DNA from: Bacteroidota bacterium
GTDB taxonomy: Bacteria > Bacteroidota > Bacteroidia > Flavobacteriales > Flavobacteriaceae
Reading direction: 5' to 3'
Length of the DNA stretch: 64,000 nt
NCBI GenBank assembly: GCA_947447375.1
Contig: CANFJB010000006.1
Span: 105,457-169,456 of the forward strand
In this document: in pieces, positions 8,985 through 18,153 of the stretch
Layout of the letters: each line of letters begins with the position of its first letter
Numbering within the stretch: the stretch's first letter is position 1
Notes under the pieces: model-generated
What the model saw: only the letters and a program-made list of their open reading frames with translations
Told to the model about the DNA's origin: nothing
The model's database searches: none
Translations under genes and position numbers: made by a program

Positions 8985-9800
8985 TTATATGGCAACATCA
9001 TATTCCCTCAACGCGTCATTTAAACTCGTTTTTAAATCGGTTGAAGGCTTGCGAGTTCCAATTATCAATGCACAAGGAACTTGGTAATTACCTGCCGCAA
9101 AATTCTTAGTGTAACTTCCAGGAATTACCACTGATCTAGCTGGTACAAATCCTTTCATTTCAATTGGAGTTTCACCAGTAACGTCTATAATTTTTGTAGA
9201 AGCAGTTAAACAAACATTTGCACCTAATACGGCCTCTTTTCCAACATGAACACCTTCAACTACAATGCATCTTGATCCAATGAAAGCGCCATCTTCAATG
9301 ATAACAGGAGCAGCTTGTAATGGTTCTAAAACACCGCCAATTCCAACACCGCCACTTAAATGAACGTTTTTTCCAATTTGAGCACAACTTCCTACTGTAG
9401 CCCAGGTGTCAACCATAGTTCCCTCATCTACATAAGCACCAATATTAACATAACTTGGCATCAAAATTACCCCTTTTGAAATATATGCCCCATGTCTCGC
9501 TACCGCATTTGGAACTACTCGAATCCCTTTTTCAGCATAACCTCTTTTCAATGGAATTTTATCATGATATTCGAAAATACCCGCCTCTAAAGTTTCCATT
9601 TTTTGGATTGGGAAATACATTACAACTGCTTTTTTTACCCATTCGTTAACTTGCCATTTATCACCAATAGGTTCAGCAACTCTTAAAGCTCCTGCATCTA
9701 GCAAATCGATAACTTTTCTAATTGCAGCTGTAGTTGTCTCTTCTTTTAACAATTCTCTATTGTTCCAAGCTTGTTCTATTATAGTTTGTAAAGTAGTCAT
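8985..9800 (-). CDS. dapD: Tetrahydrodipicolinate N-succinyltransferase
   Basis: The 271-residue product is close in length to E. coli DapD (274). After an N-terminal helical part it has the left-handed beta-helix of hexapeptide transferases (VNIGAYVDEGTMVDTWATVG, then CAQIGKNVHLSGGVGIGGV), including the GVGIGGVLEP block typical of DapD. It transfers succinyl from succinyl-CoA to tetrahydrodipicolinate in lysine and diaminopimelate synthesis, feeding peptidoglycan. It has a 34-base gap to the downstream GT87 gene, and its own -7 box lies at 9818-9825. Confidence 0.96.
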   Translation of the reverse strand: MTTLQTIIEQAWNNRELLKEETTTAAIRKVIDLLDAGALRVAEPIGDKWQVNEWVKKAVVMYFPIQKMETLEAGIFEYHDKIPLKRGYAEKGIRVVPNAVARHGAYISKGVILMPSYVNIGAYVDEGTMVDTWATVGSCAQIGKNVHLSGGVGIGGVLEPLQAAPVIIEDGAFIGSRCIVVEGVHVGKEAVLGANVCLTASTKIIDVTGETPIEMKGFVPARSVVIPGSYTKNFAAGNYQVPCALIIGTRKPSTDLKTSLNDALREYDVAI

Positions 9801-9817
9801 AATAATAATAATTTACG

Positions 9818-9825
9818 CAAAGATA
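9818..9825 (-). promoter_or_regulatory. Candidate -7 box for dapD
   Basis: The minus strand reads TATCTTTG, an exact TAnnTTTG match, 17 bases before the dapD start codon. The leader would be about 10 bases. No TTG was found at the -33 distance. Confidence 0.4.
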
Positions 9826-9873
9826 ACTTTTTTGTTTATTTTGATGAATGTAAAAATTGGTTTTTATTTATTG

Positions 9874-9881
9874 TATATTTG
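9874..9881 (+). promoter_or_regulatory. Candidate -7 box for the toxin-antitoxin/ruvX transcript
   Basis: TATATTTG matches TAnnTTTG and ends 18 bases before the antitoxin ATG at 9900. A TTG lies at 9857-9859 but only 14 bases away, shorter than the usual 17-23, so the -33 part is doubtful. Confidence 0.4.
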
Positions 9882-9899
9882 TATATCAAATTACATATT

Positions 9900-10133
9900 A
9901 TGGAAGCAATCAGACTAGAATTTCAACCAGAAATTAAATCTAAAATTTTAGAATTTTTGAGCACATTTTCAGCAGATGAACTAAAAATTGTTGAGGATAG
10001 TTCCTATTTTAATGAAGAGAAAAAAATGCTTCAGTCTAGAATTGATAAAATTAGTGATGGATCAGCAGTATATTCTAATTTTGAGGAACTAGATATTTTA
10101 CTTGAAGATACCATTTCCAAATATGAAGATTAA
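9900..10133 (+). CDS. Putative antitoxin of a type II toxin-antitoxin pair
   Basis: A small acidic protein (77 residues from the ATG at 9900; the frame stays open to a TTG at 9879, but that overlaps the -7 box). It has no recognisable DNA-binding motif. The acidic helical content (ADELKIVEDSSYF, EELDILLEDTISKYED) suits an antitoxin tail that wraps a basic toxin. The evidence is mainly positional: it precedes and overlaps by 11 bases a RelE/ParE-like gene. I did not recognise the family by sequence. Confidence 0.6.
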   Translation: MEAIRLEFQPEIKSKILEFLSTFSADELKIVEDSSYFNEEKKMLQSRIDKISDGSAVYSNFEELDILLEDTISKYED

Positions 10134-10404
10134 GTTAACTATTGAATTTAATCATGATTTGAATGAGATAGTCGATTTTATTTCTAAAGATAAACCTCTT
10201 GCTGCAAGGAAATTCAAAATTGAAATAATAAAAATGATGCAAAAAGATTTAACTGATCCTTTTCTCTTTAAAAAATCGATTTATTTTGAAGACGAAAATA
10301 TAAGAGATTATGTTTTTAAAGGATTTACAATTGTTATAAAAGCGGATATTGAACTTAATCTAGTTACTATTGTAGCAATTTTGAAACATAAAAATTCATT
10401 TTAA
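10123..10404 (+). CDS. RelE/ParE-superfamily toxin
   Basis: About 93 residues from the ATG at 10123, which overlaps the antitoxin end (ATGAAGATTAA); a TTG start at 10102 is less likely. The pattern fits the ParE/RelE fold: an N-terminal strand followed by FNHDLNEIVDFISKD, a KPLAARKFKIEIIKMM helix, then RDYVFKGFTIVIKA and a final strand VTIVAILKHKNSF. RelE members cleave mRNA on the ribosome and ParE members poison gyrase; the sequence does not decide which. It ends one base before ruvX, so a housekeeping gene shares its transcript. Confidence 0.75.
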   Translation: MKIKLTIEFNHDLNEIVDFISKDKPLAARKFKIEIIKMMQKDLTDPFLFKKSIYFEDENIRDYVFKGFTIVIKADIELNLVTIVAILKHKNSF

Positions 10405-10405
10405 A

Positions 10406-10810
10406 ATGCCTCGAATTTTAGCGATTGATTACGGACAAAAACGAACAGGAATAGCTGTTACAGATGAAATGCAAATTATTGCTTCTGGATTAACAACGAT
10501 CCCTTCAGCAAGTACAATCGATTTTTTAAAAGATTATTTTGATAAAGAAAAAGTTGAAAAGGTGCTTATTGGTGAACCCAAACAAATGAATGGAGAACCA
10601 TCACAAAGTGCTGATATCATTGAGGCATTTGTAAGGAAATTCAATAGTTTTTTTCCAGATATGCCTGTAGTTCGTGTTGACGAACGTTTTACTTCTAAAA
10701 TGGCATTTCAAACCATGATTGATAGCGGTTTGAATAAAAATCAGAGGAAGAATAAAGCCTTATTGGATGAAATTTCTGCAACAATTATGCTACAAGATTA
10801 TTTGAGATAA
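10406..10810 (+). CDS. ruvX: Putative pre-16S rRNA nuclease / Holliday junction resolvase YqgF
   Basis: 134 residues, typical for the family. An RNase H-like fold is shown by RILAIDYGQKRTGIAV (D7 and the GxKRxGxA block), LIGEPKQMNG and VDERFTS. A late acidic residue in KALLDEISATIMLQ gives the third metal ligand. YqgF/RuvX matures 16S rRNA 5' ends in E. coli and has been proposed as a resolvase. Its start is one base after the toxin stop, an unusual neighbour. Confidence 0.93.
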   Translation: MPRILAIDYGQKRTGIAVTDEMQIIASGLTTIPSASTIDFLKDYFDKEKVEKVLIGEPKQMNGEPSQSADIIEAFVRKFNSFFPDMPVVRVDERFTSKMAFQTMIDSGLNKNQRKNKALLDEISATIMLQDYLR

Positions 10811-10821
10811 TAAAATCGAAA

Positions 10822-13017
10822 TTAGGATTCCATCAACGATTTTGTAGTAGTTACAATATTTGTAGACAAATTGGTTAACCAAATTAATTGCTCTTTGATC
10901 ATCTGAATTTCTTGTAAGTTTATTTTTAAATTTTCATCATCAAAATTTTCACTTACATTTTTTTCTTCTACTCGAATTTTTTTTATTTCAGAATAAATAC
11001 CATCTAAATTTTCCATTTCTTTAGGTTCAATTCCGTTTAATATTGCAATTGCTTGATCTAAATTGGATATTATTGTTGCAATTACAGCATTGAATGACAT
11101 AGAAGCATCGGTTGTTTTATGAGTTTGAGTATAGGTACCAAGTGACGCTACTGAAGACAACAAAGCATTATTTATTACAGTTATTTTATACACTTGCTGT
11201 AAATTGTTTTGTTTTGATTTTGGCTCTTGAAGCATTCTTTGAAATGAAGCCATAAGATTTCCAATTTCTATAAACGCTTGATTTCTAGCCAGCCTATAGT
11301 TGCTATTGATATCTTGTTTGTTATTATAAAATATAGAAATCTGCAATAAATAATTTCTAATTGCTTTAATAGAATTCTCAATATTTTCATTTGTATTTAA
11401 AAATTCCCAAAATGGCCAAAAGAAGTGATTTGCAAAAATGGCCAATAAAGCACCAACAAGCGTGTCTAATATTCTATAAATGATAATGTCGTTATGAGTT
11501 GGATATAAAATTGCAAATATGAATATTACATGTAGCGTTATAAATAAGGTTCCAATTTTATAATTTGAAGGACTAAAAGACAATCCAAGGAGTAAGAACA
11601 CAATAGTTAAAATACCTAAAATTAAAGGGCTTGGACCAAATGACAATACTAAAAATCCTAGAAAACCTCCTACAACTGTTCCGATAAATCGATTTAAAGT
11701 TCTTTCTTTTGTCAAACCATAACCAGGTCTCATAATTACAACAATTGTCAGTAAAATCCAATATACATTCTGAAAGGGCAGAAATTTCCCTATGATAAAT
11801 CCTATTAATAATGTTAAAGTAATTCGAAGAGAATGTCTAAAAACTAAAGATGAAAAACTTAAATTTTCAATAAAAGTACTTAGTGGATAATAATCTTTCG
11901 TAATTAGTTTCTCAATGTCTTTTTCTCTACCGTTTAAGTCTTTTAATTTTGTTGGATTCGTAAATATTTTCTCTAAATTATTTATTTTTCCAATTTGCTT
12001 TTCAGCATAATGCAACATGTTGGTGAGCATTAATACTCCCTCAGAGGCATCTTTTCCTAATGATTTTGAATATTCTTCAATAGCATTTTCAAATTTAAAA
12101 AAATGATCATTAAGATTATTTTTAATAGGGTTTGTTTTTCTATTTCTAATTTTTTTTGATAATGATTTAAGGTTTTTGGCTAGATTATAAGCCAAATTTT
12201 GATAGGTTTTTAGCACTAATGGATGTTCGTCAAATTTTTGATGTAATTTATTGTGATCAAAAGAAGTTGATATAGCCAATTCCATTATTTCAACTAAAGA
12301 AACAAAAGACAACAACATTTTTCTGTTTTGATGCGAAGAACCATAATCAGTTCGATTTCTAATTAAAACTTCTCTAATGTTTTCATGGACTTCGTTAAGA
12401 TCTACTTGAAGTAATAATTGTTTTTTTGTAATTGCTTTTCTATCGGAATCAATTTCCCATAAATCACCTCTTAATTTTAAATATTTAGAAGTTAAATTGA
12501 TGCATTTTTCAATTTCTAATTCGGTATATCTATAAGGAAATAAATAATGAAATAGTACAGATATCAAAAGATAAAATAATCCTCCAGCCAATAAAAGTAA
12601 AGAATGTTGAATCATTTCCCAACCTGTATGTATATGTGCAAAAGAAATAGAAATAATTAATAATGTTGAAAATGCAACCATGGTAGCGCGTTGCCCATAT
12701 ACTGCTAACATTGAAAATGTAAATACCAGAATGCAAAATACAGGGACAAAAATAATCGGGTACGGATAGGTTAAATTGATTAGTAAATTAGCAATTGAGA
12801 AGAATAATACACTAACTGTTATTCCTTTAATTTTATGTTTTAAATTACTCGGAATATCACTAGGCAAAGTAAATAAAGCGCCCAGAGCAATGGTTAAACC
12901 AGTTTCTAAACTTCCTAAATTTGAAAAAATAAGCACCGGAATAACTGCAGATAAAGTTGCTTTTATTGCATTGTTAAAATTATTTCCGTCAGTTAATTGG
13001 CTTATTAATTTATACAT
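10822..13017 (-). CDS. FUSC-family inner-membrane protein (YccS-like)
   Basis: A 731-residue protein with two membrane blocks (about 18-165 and 395-540), each followed by a cytoplasmic helical region, the duplicated plan of YccS/FUSC proteins related to aromatic acid exporters. The second block holds HSLRITLTLLIGFIIG and RPGYGLTKERTLNRFIGTVVGG, the most conserved FUSC signature (RPxxxxTxxR...GT). Function in Bacteroidetes is unproven; efflux of small organic acids is a family-based guess. It converges with ruvX (11-base gap), and its promoter region is shared with def. Confidence 0.85.
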   Translation of the reverse strand: MYKLISQLTDGNNFNNAIKATLSAVIPVLIFSNLGSLETGLTIALGALFTLPSDIPSNLKHKIKGITVSVLFFSIANLLINLTYPYPIIFVPVFCILVFTFSMLAVYGQRATMVAFSTLLIISISFAHIHTGWEMIQHSLLLLAGGLFYLLISVLFHYLFPYRYTELEIEKCINLTSKYLKLRGDLWEIDSDRKAITKKQLLLQVDLNEVHENIREVLIRNRTDYGSSHQNRKMLLSFVSLVEIMELAISTSFDHNKLHQKFDEHPLVLKTYQNLAYNLAKNLKSLSKKIRNRKTNPIKNNLNDHFFKFENAIEEYSKSLGKDASEGVLMLTNMLHYAEKQIGKINNLEKIFTNPTKLKDLNGREKDIEKLITKDYYPLSTFIENLSFSSLVFRHSLRITLTLLIGFIIGKFLPFQNVYWILLTIVVIMRPGYGLTKERTLNRFIGTVVGGFLGFLVLSFGPSPLILGILTIVFLLLGLSFSPSNYKIGTLFITLHVIFIFAILYPTHNDIIIYRILDTLVGALLAIFANHFFWPFWEFLNTNENIENSIKAIRNYLLQISIFYNNKQDINSNYRLARNQAFIEIGNLMASFQRMLQEPKSKQNNLQQVYKITVINNALLSSVASLGTYTQTHKTTDASMSFNAVIATIISNLDQAIAILNGIEPKEMENLDGIYSEIKKIRVEEKNVSENFDDENLKINLQEIQMIKEQLIWLTNLSTNIVTTTKSLMES

Positions 13018-13033
13018 ATTTATAAGGTTGTCA

Positions 13034-13041
13034 CAAAGGTA
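13034..13041 (-). promoter_or_regulatory. Candidate -7 box for the FUSC gene
   Basis: The minus strand reads TACCTTTG, matching TAnnTTTG, 16 bases before the start codon at 13017. No clear -33 TTG was seen. Confidence 0.38.
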
Positions 13042-13132
13042 TGAATTGTAAAATGTATTTTAAAGTAAAAACTCATTTGAATATCGATTAAATATTATTT
13101 GTTAATTACCGATTTCAACTTGTATTTTTTGT

Positions 13133-13140
13133 TATTTTTG
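13133..13140 (+). promoter_or_regulatory. Candidate -7 box for def
   Basis: TATTTTTG matches TAnnTTTG and lies 57 bases before the def start. A TTG at 13120 is too close to act as the -33 element, so this is one-box evidence. Confidence 0.38.
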
Positions 13141-13197
13141 CCAACTATTATAAGTTAAATTATCTGAATCATTTTTCAGATCCTAAATAATATTTAA

Positions 13198-13785
13198 ATG
13201 ATTTTACCAATTGTAGGATATGGAGACCCAGTTTTAAGAAAAGTAGCTGATACTATTTCGTCTGATTACCCAAATTTAAAAGAGACAGTTGCCAACATGT
13301 ATGATACAATGTACAACGCTTGTGGTGTTGGACTTGCAGCTCCACAAGTTGGATTGAGTATTCGTTTATTTGTAATAGACACTTCTGCTTTTGGTGAAGA
13401 TGATGAATTAGCAACTGAAGAACAACTTAAATTAAAAAATTTCAAACGTACTTTTATCAATGCAAAAATGATAAAAGAAGAAGGTGAAATTTGGGGTTTT
13501 AATGAAGGATGCCTTAGTATTCCCGATGTTCGTGAAGATGTATTTAGAAATGAAAGAATCACTTTAGAATACTGTGATGAAGATTTTGTTGTAAAAACAG
13601 AAGTATTCGATGGCCTGATTGCTCGTGTAATCCAACATGAATATGATCATATAGAAGGAATTTTATTCACCGATTTAATTTCATCGTTAAAGAAACAATT
13701 GATTAAGAAAAAACTACAAAATATAATGGACGGGAAAGCTCGTCCTGACTATAGAATGAAATTTTGTAATAAAAAAGGGAGATAG
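13198..13785 (+). CDS. def: Peptide deformylase
   Basis: A 195-residue metalloenzyme that removes the formyl group from the first methionine of new proteins. The three family motifs are present: GVGLAAPQVG (43-52), EGCLSIP (103-109, metal ligand C105) and QHEYDH (146-151, ligands H147 and H151 and base E148). Between the first two motifs is an acidic insertion (GEDDELATEEQ) common in Bacteroidetes enzymes. It is followed after 31 bases by the DUF5606 gene, probably on the same transcript. Confidence 0.97.
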   Translation: MILPIVGYGDPVLRKVADTISSDYPNLKETVANMYDTMYNACGVGLAAPQVGLSIRLFVIDTSAFGEDDELATEEQLKLKNFKRTFINAKMIKEEGEIWGFNEGCLSIPDVREDVFRNERITLEYCDEDFVVKTEVFDGLIARVIQHEYDHIEGILFTDLISSLKKQLIKKKLQNIMDGKARPDYRMKFCNKKGR

Positions 13786-13816
13786 TAAATTCAAAAATTA
13801 GATAAAATAAATTAAA

Positions 13817-14302
13817 ATGACATTAGATAAAATATTAGCAATAGCAGGAAAACCAGGTTTATTCGCATTAAAAATTCAAACTCGTACCGGTTTTGTTGCA
13901 GAATCATTAATTGATGGTAAGAAAATTACAGTAGGTTTAAAAAGTAACGTGAGTTTGCTTTCTGAAATTTCTGTTTACACCTATTCAGAAGAAAAACCAT
14001 TAACTGAAATAATGAGAACTATTGCTATAAAAGAAGATAATGGACCTGCAATTTCTCACAAAGAAGAAAATTCAAAATTGACAGCTTATTTCCTTGAAAT
14101 ATTACCTGATTATGATCAAGAGCGAGTTTATCCATCAGATATTAAAAAAATATTAAACTGGTATAACATGCTTCAAGCTAAAGGGTTAGTTTCTAAAGAA
14201 GAACCTAAAATAGAAAATGCCGAAGAAGTTTTGGATAAAGTTGTAAAAGAGGTAGCAGCTGAAAAAGCAGATAAATCTGCTAAAAAAACAAAATCTAAAT
14301 AA
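13817..14302 (+). CDS. DUF5606 family protein
   Basis: A 161-residue protein of a family found next to def and mazG in Flavobacteria. The start MTLDKILAIAGKPGLFALK and RTGFVAESLIDGKKITVGL look like a small Tudor/SH3-like beta domain. The middle (YPSDIKKILNWYNMLQAKGLV) is helical. The end is lysine-rich and alternating (AAEKADKSAKKTKSK), likely a nucleic-acid or ribosome contact tail. No enzyme motif is seen. Function is unknown; the position between def and mazG hints at a link with translation or nucleotide hygiene. Confidence 0.85.
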   Translation: MTLDKILAIAGKPGLFALKIQTRTGFVAESLIDGKKITVGLKSNVSLLSEISVYTYSEEKPLTEIMRTIAIKEDNGPAISHKEENSKLTAYFLEILPDYDQERVYPSDIKKILNWYNMLQAKGLVSKEEPKIENAEEVLDKVVKEVAAEKADKSAKKTKSK

Positions 14303-14330
14303 TAATAATACATACAATTAATTATAAATT

Positions 14331-14370
14331 TATCCTGTCAAGATATTATCCTGACAGGATTTATTATTTT
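14331..14370 (+). terminator. Terminator after DUF5606
   Basis: A 9-base stem ATCCTGTCA (14332-14340) pairs with TGACAGGAT (14352-14360) around an 11-base loop, followed by TTATTATTTT. It separates def-DUF5606 from mazG. Confidence 0.7.
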
Positions 14371-14404
14371 TACACTAATTACTTTAAGAATCTAACTATT
14401 TCAA

Positions 14405-15178
14405 ATGGACAATAGAAAAAACCAACTTCAAGCTTTCGATAGATTGTTAACTATAATGGACGATTTACGCGAAAAATGCCCTTGGGATAAAAAGCAAACC
14501 TTGCAAAGTTTACGTCATTTAACCATTGAAGAAACCTATGAATTAGGTGATGCTATTCTGGATAATAATCTAAATGAAGTTAAAAAGGAGTTAGGTGATT
14601 TATTATTACATATCGTTTTTTATGCCAAAATAGGAAGTGAAACCAACGATTTTGATATTTCCGATGTTTGTAATGAAATTTGCGACAAACTAATCCATCG
14701 TCATCCACATATTTACAGCGATGTAGTTGTTAAAAATGAAGAAGAAGTGAAACAAAACTGGGAAAAACTGAAATTGAAAGAAGGAAAAAAGTCGGTTTTA
14801 GAAGGCGTTCCTAAAAGTTTACCAGCATTAGTAAAAGCGAGTAGAATTCAAGATAAAGTTAAAGGCGTTGGATTTGATTGGGAAGAACCACACCAAGTTT
14901 GGGATAAAGTACAAGAGGAAATAGAGGAATTTCAAGTTGAAGTTGCCGCTGGAAATCAAGATAAAATGGAATCTGAATTTGGAGATGTCCTTTTTTCAAT
15001 GATCAACTATGCTCGTTTTTTGAATATTAATCCTGAAGATGCTTTAGAACGTACTAATAAAAAATTCATTAAGAGATTTCAATATTTAGAGTCAAAAGCA
15101 CAAGAATTGGGAAAACCATTAATGGAAATGACTTTAGCAGAAATGGATGTTTTTTGGGAGGAAGCAAAGAAAATGTAG
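14405..15178 (+). CDS. mazG: Nucleoside triphosphate pyrophosphohydrolase
   Basis: 257 residues with two tandem MazG domains, as in E. coli MazG. The first has CPWDKKQTLQSL (25-36), the acidic EETYELGD (42-49) and KKELGDLLL (60-68). The second has EEIEEFQVEVAAGN and ESEFGDVLFSMINYAR. The E/D clusters bind magnesium and hydrolyse NTPs or dNTPs to monophosphates, removing damaged nucleotides and affecting ppGpp levels in E. coli. It ends at a bidirectional terminator. Confidence 0.95.
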   Translation: MDNRKNQLQAFDRLLTIMDDLREKCPWDKKQTLQSLRHLTIEETYELGDAILDNNLNEVKKELGDLLLHIVFYAKIGSETNDFDISDVCNEICDKLIHRHPHIYSDVVVKNEEEVKQNWEKLKLKEGKKSVLEGVPKSLPALVKASRIQDKVKGVGFDWEEPHQVWDKVQEEIEEFQVEVAAGNQDKMESEFGDVLFSMINYARFLNINPEDALERTNKKFIKRFQYLESKAQELGKPLMEMTLAEMDVFWEEAKKM

Positions 15179-15222
15179 TGTATTTTAAATCATTATTCTA
15201 ACGTTTTTTCAATTTTTATTAT

Positions 15223-15248
15223 AAAAAAACCTCGCACTGCGAGGTTTT
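15223..15248. terminator. Bidirectional terminator between mazG and DUF349
   Basis: AAAACCTCGC (15226-15235) pairs with GCGAGGTTTT (15239-15248) around a three-base loop, with A-runs and T-runs on both sides, so it can stop transcripts from either strand. Confidence 0.85.
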
Positions 15249-15265
15249 AAATCAATAATGTAGAT

Positions 15266-17266
15266 TTAGGATTCTACATTTATATTTCTAATTTGTTTTA
15301 GTTTTTCTTTCCAAACTTCAAGCGTTTCTTTTTGAATTTCAATGTTTTTTCGAACTTCTAATACAATTGAATTTTCTTTCTTCGCATTTTTGGTATTAGT
15401 GAAAAACTGAATATTATTTTCCAATTGGAAGATTTCATTTTGTACTTCATCAATTTTACGCATGATGAATATCTTTTCATTTTCAATTTTTCGAGTATCA
15501 TTAGATTCAGATAAATTACCAACTCTATTAGAAAATCGAGCCATTTCAGTTTCCTTTTTGCTTAAGCTTAATTTTTCAAATAAGGCATCCAATATTTTAT
15601 TGAATTTTCCTTCAATATGGCGTCTTGCAAATGGAACTTTTCCTAAACCTTTCCAATTTTCAATATGCAATTTTATAGCATCTAAATCAGCTTTGTGTTC
15701 GCCAATTAATTGGAATTCTCTAAGTTGTTCTAAATACGCTTTCTTTTTCTCAAATGACTCCATTTCTTCAGAATTGGCTTCATTTTTCTGAGCTTTTAAT
15801 ACTTCAAAATAATGGTTGCAAGCCGCTTTAAACTCAGCCCAAATTGAATCTGAATACTTTCTTGGAACGTGTCCAACCAATTTCCATTCTTCTTGAATTT
15901 GCTTCATTAATGGAGTTGTGGTTGCAAAATCTTCACTAGCTTGAAGTGCTTTTGCTCTAGCAACTAATTCCATTTTTTTATTCAAATTATCTTGTTGCTC
16001 TTTTTTAATATCCTTATAAAATGAATTTTTAAAGGTGTTGAAATTACGAACTGCAGTTTTGAATTCATTCCAAGTACTTTCATTGACTTCTGCAGGAACT
16101 TTACCAGCTGCAAAAAATGCAGTTCTTAGTGCTTCAACTTTATCTATTTGTGATTGCCATTGGCTATGAGCATTAACTTTTTCTGTAGCTAAGACTTCAA
16201 TTTGAGCAATAATTTCCTTTTTACGTTCTAAATTTTCTTTCTCAGTTCCACGTTGCGCTTCAAACAAAATTTCTCGTTTATCGTGCATTAGTTTGGTTAA
16301 TTCGCTAAATCGATTCCAAATTTCTTCACGATTTTCTCTCGAAACGGGACCAATATCTTCTTTCCAAATTTTGTGTAAATCTTGTAATTCACGAAATGCT
16401 TTGTTAATATCAGTTTCGCCAACTAATTCTTCAACGCGTGAAATTATTTTCAACTTTTGGTCTAAATTGTGTTTGAAATCTAGGTCACGTGCTTCACGAT
16501 CCAAGTGTAAATAATCGTAGAAATTTTCAACATGGAAATGATAATTATTCCAAACGTGATTGTATTTGTCCTTTGGAATTGCACCTGCATTTTTCCAACG
16601 CTCTCTTAATTCGTTGAAATGTTTAAGCGTATCTTTGATGTTTTCTTGTGGATTAATTAGCTCTTTTAATTCTTCAACTATGGCTAATCTAACCTCTAGA
16701 TTATTTTTTAAGTTATTTTGTAAATTCTTAAAATGAGCATTCTTTTTATCTCTATAAGAAGAATACAATTGATCAAATTTAGATTTTAATGGAAAATGAT
16801 AATGGAATTCCTCTTTCGATTCTGGGTTTTCAGCATTAAATTCTTCTTTTTTCTCGTCAATAAAATGGTAATATTTTGGTAAAAATGAATTTTTTATCTC
16901 TTCTACATGGTCCTTAACCGACATTATTTTTTCAACCGCACTCAGTTTTTCCAACTCAGCAATCAATTCTTCCATTGATAACGATTCGTAATCTAGCATC
17001 GGAATTTCATGACGCTCTTTTAGCGTTTCATCTTCATTTTCAGCTGCATTTTCATTTTCAATAGCTGTAATTGCATCATTTGTTTCAGTTACTTCTTCTT
17101 CGGTCACTTCTTCAGCCACTTCAATTTCTATAGCAGCAATTGGCTCCGTTGTAACTTCTTCAACTTCTTGAGCTTCTGTTTGAACCACTTCTTGTGATCC
17201 GTTTTCTACACTTCCATCTGTCTCGTTTTGTTCAACTGACAGGTTATCATTCTTTTCTTCTAACAT
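15266..17266 (-). CDS. DUF349 repeat protein
   Basis: 666 residues. The first 95 are very acidic and low-complexity (EVTEEEVTETND). The rest consists of about five DUF349-type helical repeats of 70-75 residues, each with a 'W..i..VP...' centre: LRERWKNAGAIPKDKYNHVW, HKIWKEDIGPVSRENREEIW, RTAFFAAGKVPAEVNESTW, EEWKLVGHVPRKYSDSIW and ENWKGLGKVPFARRHIEG. The end is a coiled coil. No enzyme motif is present. It is last in the TPR-aroE-DUF349 order, with a 139-base gap after aroE. Function unknown. Confidence 0.9.
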   Translation of the reverse strand: MLEEKNDNLSVEQNETDGSVENGSQEVVQTEAQEVEEVTTEPIAAIEIEVAEEVTEEEVTETNDAITAIENENAAENEDETLKERHEIPMLDYESLSMEELIAELEKLSAVEKIMSVKDHVEEIKNSFLPKYYHFIDEKKEEFNAENPESKEEFHYHFPLKSKFDQLYSSYRDKKNAHFKNLQNNLKNNLEVRLAIVEELKELINPQENIKDTLKHFNELRERWKNAGAIPKDKYNHVWNNYHFHVENFYDYLHLDREARDLDFKHNLDQKLKIISRVEELVGETDINKAFRELQDLHKIWKEDIGPVSRENREEIWNRFSELTKLMHDKREILFEAQRGTEKENLERKKEIIAQIEVLATEKVNAHSQWQSQIDKVEALRTAFFAAGKVPAEVNESTWNEFKTAVRNFNTFKNSFYKDIKKEQQDNLNKKMELVARAKALQASEDFATTTPLMKQIQEEWKLVGHVPRKYSDSIWAEFKAACNHYFEVLKAQKNEANSEEMESFEKKKAYLEQLREFQLIGEHKADLDAIKLHIENWKGLGKVPFARRHIEGKFNKILDALFEKLSLSKKETEMARFSNRVGNLSESNDTRKIENEKIFIMRKIDEVQNEIFQLENNIQFFTNTKNAKKENSIVLEVRKNIEIQKETLEVWKEKLKQIRNINVES

Positions 17267-17405
17267 TTTTAAAATGTTTAAGGTTCATATTATTTAAAGC
17301 ACGAAAGATAGCAAAAGACCAATCAAAATTCAAAGATTTTTTGACATTTAAACTGATTTTCTCTCAAAAATGTTGGATTATTTTGCTAATTTCTAAATTC
17401 AGAGT

Positions 17406-18146
17406 TTAAAAACCCCAAATATCCCAAGATTTTTCTGCTTGAAGTGTCAACATTTCTAAACCATTTTTCACAATTGCTCCTTGTTCCTTTGCTTTTTTTA
17501 GAAACAAGGTTTCTGCGGGATTGTAGATTAAATCAAAGGCAAGATGGTTGGTGGTGAAATATTCATATGGGATTTCGGGACAAGAATTTGTATTTGGGAA
17601 AGTGCCAACGGGTGTGCAATTAATGATTATTTGAAACTCTTCAAATGTTTTTTCATTGATTTGGTTGTAACCAATAGCATCACCAATATCGTTTCTAGTA
17701 ACAAACAAATAAGGGATTTCTAATTGTTTCATGGCATAAGCTACAGCTTTTGATGCTCCTCCAGTTCCTAAAATAAGTGCTTTTTTGTGATTTTCATTTA
17801 ATAAAGGTTCTATTGATTTTTGGAATCCAATGTAATCGGTATTGAACCCTTTTAATTTCCCAGATTTTGTAATTTTTATTGTATTTACTGCCCCAATTTC
17901 AATTGCTCGTTTCGATAATTTATCGAGGAAGGGAATTATTGCTTCTTTGTAAGGAATGGTAACATTGAGTCCTGAAATTGTTGGATTTTGTTTTATAAAT
18001 TCCGGAAAATCTTCAATATTTTGAAAGTCTAAATTATCATAGGAATAATCTTCCAAATTTAGTTTTTCAAATTTTTCCCCAAAATAACCTTTCGAAAAAG
18101 AATAACTGATATTCTTCCCAACTAATCCAAATTGGTGTTTTGCCAT
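17406..18146 (-). CDS. aroE: Shikimate dehydrogenase
   Basis: 246 residues, slightly short for the family. Substrate-binding residues appear in SYSFSKGYF, NVTIPYKE (catalytic K67) and GFNTDYIGF (D104). The NADP-binding loop is LGTGGASKAVAYA. The enzyme reduces 3-dehydroshikimate to shikimate in aromatic amino acid synthesis. It starts 7 bases after the TPR gene and is probably translated from the same message. Confidence 0.94.
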   Translation of the reverse strand: MAKHQFGLVGKNISYSFSKGYFGEKFEKLNLEDYSYDNLDFQNIEDFPEFIKQNPTISGLNVTIPYKEAIIPFLDKLSKRAIEIGAVNTIKITKSGKLKGFNTDYIGFQKSIEPLLNENHKKALILGTGGASKAVAYAMKQLEIPYLFVTRNDIGDAIGYNQINEKTFEEFQIIINCTPVGTFPNTNSCPEIPYEYFTTNHLAFDLIYNPAETLFLKKAKEQGAIVKNGLEMLTLQAEKSWDIWGF

Positions 18147-18153
18147 TCAATAA

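Noticed and set aside
10102..10122. TTG start for the toxin adding seven residues
   Set aside because: The ATG at 10123 gives the normal N-terminus and the usual small overlap with the antitoxin.
15462..15791. Plus-strand frame opposite the DUF349 gene (109 codons)
   Set aside because: It is a shadow of the DUF349 coding frame; no start context or domain.
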